Shown here in pieces: positions 13,489 to 17,519 of a DNA stretch of 17,519 nt. The stretch is taken from assembly GCA_020025235.1 (NCBI GenBank), contig JAHHSL010000040.1, positions 1-17,519 of the forward strand. Direction: 5' to 3'. Under the pieces are notes generated by a model. That model ran no database searches, was not told the DNA's origin, and saw nothing but the letters and a program-made list of their open reading frames with translations. Each line of letters opens with the position of its first letter. Within the stretch, counting starts at the first letter, position 1. The DNA is from Ruthenibacterium sp. (GTDB taxonomy: Bacteria > Bacillota > Clostridia > Oscillospirales > Ruminococcaceae). The translations under genes were made by a program, and so were the position numbers.

Positions 13489-15396
13489 ATGAAAAACAGT
13501 ATCATCGGAACGGCAGGCCATGTCGATCACGGCAAGACCATGCTGATCAAGGCGCTGACGGGCATTGACGCCGACCGTCTGCGCGAAGAAAAAAAGCGCG
13601 GCATCACGATCGAACTGGGCTTTGCGTGGCTGGAACTGCCCGACGGCGGCCGCGCGGGTATCGTGGATGTGCCCGGACATGAAAAATTCGTCAAAAACAT
13701 GCTGGCGGGCGTCGGGGGCATCGACATCGTGCTTTTGGTGGTTGCGGCGGACGAGGGCTTTATGCCGCAGACGCGCGAGCATCTGGATATCCTTTCCGTG
13801 CTGGGCATGAAGCGCGGCATCATCGTGCTGACAAAGACGGATCTTGTGGATGCGGAATGGCTCGAAGCCGTGAAGGACGAAGTGCGCAGTGAAGTGAAGG
13901 GCAGCTTTCTGGAGGATGCGCCGATGCTGGGCGTATCGTCATACACGGGCGAAGGCATCGAGGAGCTGCGGCAGATGATCTTTGCACAGCTGCGCGAAGC
14001 CGAGGGCAAAAACGAAGCGGCGCCGGTGCGCATCCCCGTAGACCGCGTGTTTTCCGTGGACGGCTTCGGCACCGTCATCACCGGCACGCTTTCGGAGGGC
14101 ACGCTCTGCGAAGGGGACGAGATCATGCTCTACCCCGCCGAACTTTCCGCCAAGGTGCGCGGCATCCAGGTACATACGCAGCCGGTGCGCCGTGCGTATG
14201 CGGGACAGCGCGTTGCGGTGAACCTTGCGGGCGTGAAAAAAGAAAAGGTGCAGCGCGGGGACTGGGCGGCGCAGCCGGGCTCGCTTTCCGGTTCGCTGAT
14301 GCTGGATGTGCGGATCCAGGCGCTGGCACACACAAAACGCACGCTCGTAAACGGTTCGCGGCTGCATTTTCATCACGGGGCGGGCTGTCAGCTTGCAAAG
14401 CTTGTACTGCTGGACCGCGACGTTTTGCAGCCCGGCGAACAGGCGTTCGCACAGCTGCGCTTTACCGAACCCGTCACCGTCAAGCCGGAGGATCGCTTCG
14501 TCGTGCGCTTTTATTCCCCGATCGAAACCGTGGGCGGCGGCGTGGTGCTGGACGCGCACCCCGCGCGCCACAAGCGCCATGATGAAAGCGTGCTGGCGGG
14601 GCTTGCCGTCAAGGCGGAAGGCTCTGCCGAAAGCCGTGTGCTGCAGAAATTCCGCGAAATGGGCATGCAGCTGCCGAGCATGCAGGAAGTGTGCGAAGCG
14701 GTCGGCTGCCCCAAGGCAGAGTTTGACGAGATCGTGCAGCGGGCGTGCGCTTCGGGCGAACTGATCGAAATTTCGGCAAAGTGCAAAATGCACTGCGATG
14801 TTTTTGCGGCACTGTGCCGAAAAGCGCAGGAAATGCTGACGGAATACCACGAAAAAAATCCGCTGCAGGCGGGCATCCGGCGCGAAGAACTGCGCAGCCG
14901 TCTGCTGCCCGGGCGCAGCCCCGCGCTGTGCGACAGTGTGCTGGCACAGATGACGGCGCGCGGCGTACTGGAAGAAGCGGGCGCGCGGCTTTGCAAAAGC
15001 GGCTTTGCCGTGCAGTACACCCCCGCGCAGAAGGCGCTTGCCGGTGCGATCGAAGCGCAGTTTTTGGAAAGCGGCTTTGAGCCGCCCGCACTGGATGAAC
15101 TGGAAAAGCAGTATGCAAAGAACCGGGACGCAAGGGCGGTGCTGACGGCGCTTTTGGATGCGGGCATTTTGATCCCGCTGACGCCGCAGCTTGCCATGCA
15201 CCGCACGGTGTGCGAAAAAGGGCTAGGGCTGCTGCGCGCGCACTGCGAACAGAACGGCAGCATCACGCTGGCGCAGTTCCGGGATGCGATCGGCACTTCG
15301 CGCAAATACGCACTGGCGCTGCTGGAATCTTTCGATCGGCAGGGCGTGACGCGCAAGGAGGGCGACGCCCGCGTGCTGCGCCGCACACAGGCGTAA
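13489..15396 (+). CDS. selB: Selenocysteine-specific elongation factor
   Basis: GTPase that carries Sec-tRNA to UGA codons marked by a SECIS hairpin. It has 635 residues, the family's usual size. G1 is GHVDHGKT (residues 10-17), then the switch and G3 segment DVPGHEKF, then TKTD as G4. EF-Tu-like beta-barrel domains follow to about residue 360, and the remaining 270 residues are charged and helical, as expected for the winged-helix repeats that bind SECIS RNA. AAAAGGGG lies eight bases before the ATG. Co-transcribed with selA and the regulator. Confidence 0.96.
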   Translation: MKNSIIGTAGHVDHGKTMLIKALTGIDADRLREEKKRGITIELGFAWLELPDGGRAGIVDVPGHEKFVKNMLAGVGGIDIVLLVVAADEGFMPQTREHLDILSVLGMKRGIIVLTKTDLVDAEWLEAVKDEVRSEVKGSFLEDAPMLGVSSYTGEGIEELRQMIFAQLREAEGKNEAAPVRIPVDRVFSVDGFGTVITGTLSEGTLCEGDEIMLYPAELSAKVRGIQVHTQPVRRAYAGQRVAVNLAGVKKEKVQRGDWAAQPGSLSGSLMLDVRIQALAHTKRTLVNGSRLHFHHGAGCQLAKLVLLDRDVLQPGEQAFAQLRFTEPVTVKPEDRFVVRFYSPIETVGGGVVLDAHPARHKRHDESVLAGLAVKAEGSAESRVLQKFREMGMQLPSMQEVCEAVGCPKAEFDEIVQRACASGELIEISAKCKMHCDVFAALCRKAQEMLTEYHEKNPLQAGIRREELRSRLLPGRSPALCDSVLAQMTARGVLEEAGARLCKSGFAVQYTPAQKALAGAIEAQFLESGFEPPALDELEKQYAKNRDARAVLTALLDAGILIPLTPQLAMHRTVCEKGLGLLRAHCEQNGSITLAQFRDAIGTSRKYALALLESFDRQGVTRKEGDARVLRRTQA

Positions 15397-15412
15397 GGAA
15401 AGAGGGAGCATC

Positions 15413-16324
15413 ATGGATCTGAAACAGCTGGAGGTCTTTCTGGCGGTGGCGCAGCAGAACTCGTTTTCCAAAGCGGCAAAGCAGATGTTCCTGACGCAGC
15501 CGACCGTCAGCGCGCACATCCGCGCGCTGGAAAAAGAGCTGGGCACGCAGCTGATCGTCCGTGCGCCGAAAGGGGTGTTCCTTACCGAGGACGGCGCCGT
15601 GCTGATCGAATACGCGCGCGATATGCTCGCCCTGCGCGACAGCGCGCAGACGTGGTTCAAAAATAAAAAAGAAAACGAAAAAAGCACGGTGCGCATTGCC
15701 GCATCCACCGTGCCCGCGCAGTATCTGCTGCCGCACGCCATGGCGGCGCTGTGCCGCGACGATCCCGGCGCAAGGTTTGAGATCCTGCGCTGCGACAGCA
15801 TCGGCGTTGTGAAAAACGTGCTTTCGCGCAAGGCGGAATTCGGCCTTGCCGGAACGCGCACGGACGATGCGCGCTGCCGGTTTGAAGAACTGTGCCGGGA
15901 CAGGCTTGTCATCATCACGCCGGATACCGAACATTACCGGCAGCTCAAGGCACACGGCGCGCCCGCGCAGGAGCTTTGCCGCGAACCGTTCCTTGTGCGG
16001 GAAAAGGGTTCGGGCACGCAGCGCGAAGCGGAACGCTTTCTGCAGCAGCTGGGCGTGGATGCCGAACATATGCATGTGGTGGCGCAGCTGAACGACCCGG
16101 AATCCATTAAGCAGGCCGTCAGTCAGGGGTTGGGCGTCGCGGTGGTGTCGGAACTCGGCGTGCGCGATTACGAACGCTTCGGCATGGTGCAGGTGCTGCG
16201 CTTTGATACGAACGCGTCGGTGCGCAGGCTGTATCTTGTGATGAACGACGAACACCGCCTTTCCCCCGAAGCGGAAAAGCTGTGCGTTCTGCTGCGCGCC
16301 GCCGCCCGCAGCAGAACGCCGTAA
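15413..16324 (+). CDS. LysR-type regulator associated with selenium metabolism
   Basis: A 303-residue LysR-family transcription factor. Residues 1-60 form the helix-turn-helix (MDLKQLEVFLAVAQQNSFSKAAKQM, then TQPTVSAHIRALEKELG), and residues from about 90 form the ligand-sensing domain, with GSGTQREAE and SQGLGVAVVSE typical of the CysB/CysL-like part of the family. A LysR group linked to selenium genes is a recognised annotation family in Clostridia; its ligand and binding site are, as far as I know, not established. It begins 16 bases after selB behind AGAGGGAG. The palindromes at 3799 and 12018, and more weakly 2401, are candidate binding sites, so I infer control of grd, its own operon and perhaps selD. 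Confidence 0.9.
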   Translation: MDLKQLEVFLAVAQQNSFSKAAKQMFLTQPTVSAHIRALEKELGTQLIVRAPKGVFLTEDGAVLIEYARDMLALRDSAQTWFKNKKENEKSTVRIAASTVPAQYLLPHAMAALCRDDPGARFEILRCDSIGVVKNVLSRKAEFGLAGTRTDDARCRFEELCRDRLVIITPDTEHYRQLKAHGAPAQELCREPFLVREKGSGTQREAERFLQQLGVDAEHMHVVAQLNDPESIKQAVSQGLGVAVVSELGVRDYERFGMVQVLRFDTNASVRRLYLVMNDEHRLSPEAEKLCVLLRAAARSRTP

Positions 16325-16345
16325 CGGCAGGGAACTTTCGTTTTG

Positions 16346-16379
16346 CTAGGGGCCGGTGCATTTGCACCGGCCTAGTTTC
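16346..16379 (+). terminator. Terminator after the selA-selB-lysR operon
   Basis: A 9-bp stem (16351-16359 with 16364-16372), extended by a further CTA/TAG pair group, lies about 22 bases after the regulator stop. Only three T follow, so efficiency is uncertain. Confidence 0.6.
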
Positions 16380-16432
16380 CGCTGAAAAATGCGGCGCTCG
16401 TTTCGGTGTGCGCAGAGAATGCGGCGCACGGC

Positions 16433-16462
16433 TTGACAAAGCACCGGCGGCGTGCGTATGAT
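16433..16462 (+). promoter_or_regulatory. Promoter of the M42 peptidase gene
   Basis: A consensus TTGACA (16433-16438) and TATGAT (16457-16462) are 18 bases apart, 30 bases before the start codon. No copy of the shared palindrome is present here. Confidence 0.75.
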
Positions 16463-16492
16463 GAAAAAAATTGATGCTTTCGGAGGTTCACT

Positions 16493-17509
16493 ATGGAAAA
16501 GTTTTTATCGGATCTTCTTAAAACGGCGTCTGTCACGGGCTGCGAAAATGCGGCGGGGGACGCTGTGCTGGATTATGCGCGGGAAAACGGCCTTGCGTCG
16601 TACCGCGCGAGCATCGGCTATGTCGCCGTGGGGGATGTGGAGGCACGCGGCGGCGTGCTGCTTGCGGCGCATATGGATGAGATCGGGCTTATGGTCAGCT
16701 GTATCATGCCGGACGGCATGCTGCACGTCTGCTCGGTGGGCGGCATCTACATCCCGATGTACTTCGGACATGCCGTGCGCATCCACACAAAAAACGGCGT
16801 GGTCTACGGTAGCGTTTCGGCAAGCCGTGAACTGTTCCGCAAGGAGCAGAAGGCGACGGATATCATTGTCGATATCGGCGCGCGCAGCGGCGAGGAAGCG
16901 GCGCAGTGGGTCGAAGCCGGGGATATCGTCACATTCGATTCCGATTACCGGCAGCTGAAAAATAACCGCCTTGCCGGGCGCGCACTGGATGATAAAACCG
17001 GGGTGTATGTCGTTATGGAAGCGCTGCGCCGTGCAAAGGCGGCGGGTGTGCGCACCCCCGCGGCGGCATGTGCGACCGTCGGGGAAGAGACGGTGAAAAA
17101 CGGCGCGTATGCCGCGGCGTCCCGTCTGCGCCCGAAGCTGGCGGTCGTGGTGGACGTGACGTATGCAACGGATTATGCGCACAGCGTATCCGAGGCGGAA
17201 TGTGGGAAGATCACGCTCGGCGGCGGGCCTGCCATTGCGATCAACCCGATCTGCAGCCGCGCACGGATCGGCGTGCTGCGCCGCGCTGCCGAAGGATGCG
17301 GCATCACCCTTCAGTACGAAACCTCCGGCGCGCGCACATGCACGGACGCCGACTGCATCCACCAGACGGGCGAAGGCGTGGAAACGCTGATCGTTTCGAT
17401 CCCGATGCGCTATATGCATTCCGCGTGCGAAACGGTCGATCTGCAGGACGTGGAGGACTGCATCGAGCTGATCGCGGCATACCTGAAAGCCTGCGAAGAG
17501 GAGTTTTAA
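16493..17509 (+). CDS. M42-family metallo-aminopeptidase
   Basis: A 338-residue protein of the M42 family (glutamyl aminopeptidase, deblocking aminopeptidase or endoglucanase-like), cytoplasmic two-metal peptidases that form large hollow assemblies. Metal-binding motifs are in order: AHMDE (His60, Asp62), RALDDKTG (Asp166/Asp167), GEET (Glu198/Glu199), VDVTYATD, and MRYMHSACE with the C-terminal His. Length is slightly below the usual 340-360. GGAGG lies six bases before the ATG. It has its own promoter. It may supply amino acids from peptides to Stickland fermentation, but the only evidence for this is that it lies next to the cluster. Confidence 0.9.
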   Translation: MEKFLSDLLKTASVTGCENAAGDAVLDYARENGLASYRASIGYVAVGDVEARGGVLLAAHMDEIGLMVSCIMPDGMLHVCSVGGIYIPMYFGHAVRIHTKNGVVYGSVSASRELFRKEQKATDIIVDIGARSGEEAAQWVEAGDIVTFDSDYRQLKNNRLAGRALDDKTGVYVVMEALRRAKAAGVRTPAAACATVGEETVKNGAYAAASRLRPKLAVVVDVTYATDYAHSVSEAECGKITLGGGPAIAINPICSRARIGVLRRAAEGCGITLQYETSGARTCTDADCIHQTGEGVETLIVSIPMRYMHSACETVDLQDVEDCIELIAAYLKACEEEF

Positions 17510-17519
17510 GAAACACGGG

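Noticed and set aside
1..17519. CRISPR array, insertion sequence, phage genes or integration site
   Set aside because: I found no regularly spaced repeats, no transposase or integrase, and no tRNA 3'-end duplication beside selC.

Overview
The window carries a nearly complete selenocysteine-dependent glycine reductase locus from a GC-rich, strictly anaerobic Firmicute, probably a Clostridia member of the amino-acid-fermenting (Stickland) type. The signs are strong Gram-positive Shine-Dalgarno sequences, a tandem glycine riboswitch, a TTG start, in-frame UGA codons in three genes, the tRNA for selenocysteine, and gene families (GrdA-E, GrdX) best known from Clostridia. The species cannot be named from the sequence.

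Layout. Bases 1-2400 are accessory: a terminator, the decayed remnant of a small zinc-ribbon gene, a predicted lipoprotein gene with its own promoter and terminator, about 530 bases with no convincing gene, and a minus-strand SGNH/GDSL hydrolase. Bases 2401-3752 hold selD, itself a selenoprotein gene with UGA at codon 15, and selC on the opposite strand; they converge on a shared bidirectional terminator. Bases 3799-11976 are the glycine reductase operon: an upstream palindrome, a tandem glycine riboswitch with an overlapping terminator, then grdX, grdE, grdB (UGA at codon 350), trxB, trxA, grdA (UGA at codon 44), grdC, grdD and a terminator. Bases 11981-16378 hold selA, selB and a LysR-type regulator in one operon. 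Bases 16433-17509 hold an M42-family metallopeptidase with its own promoter.

How the genes work together. SelD makes selenophosphate. SelA uses it to convert seryl-tRNA(Sec) (selC) to selenocysteyl-tRNA. SelB delivers this to UGA codons in selD, grdB and grdA. Protein B (GrdE/GrdB) takes glycine and passes a carboxymethyl group to the selenocysteine of GrdA. Protein C (GrdC/GrdD) releases it as acetyl phosphate, an ATP source. TrxB/TrxA re-reduce GrdA. The riboswitch ties expression to glycine.

The most interesting non-coding signal is a shared element, ATAGA-N5-TCTAT followed by a conserved RRGNAT. It is near-identical upstream of the grd riboswitch and of selA, and a diverged copy lies upstream of selD. 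It looks like the operator of the LysR-type regulator at the end of the selAB operon. A second signal is a series of hairpins at the internal boundaries of the grd operon, including a full intrinsic terminator directly after grdA.
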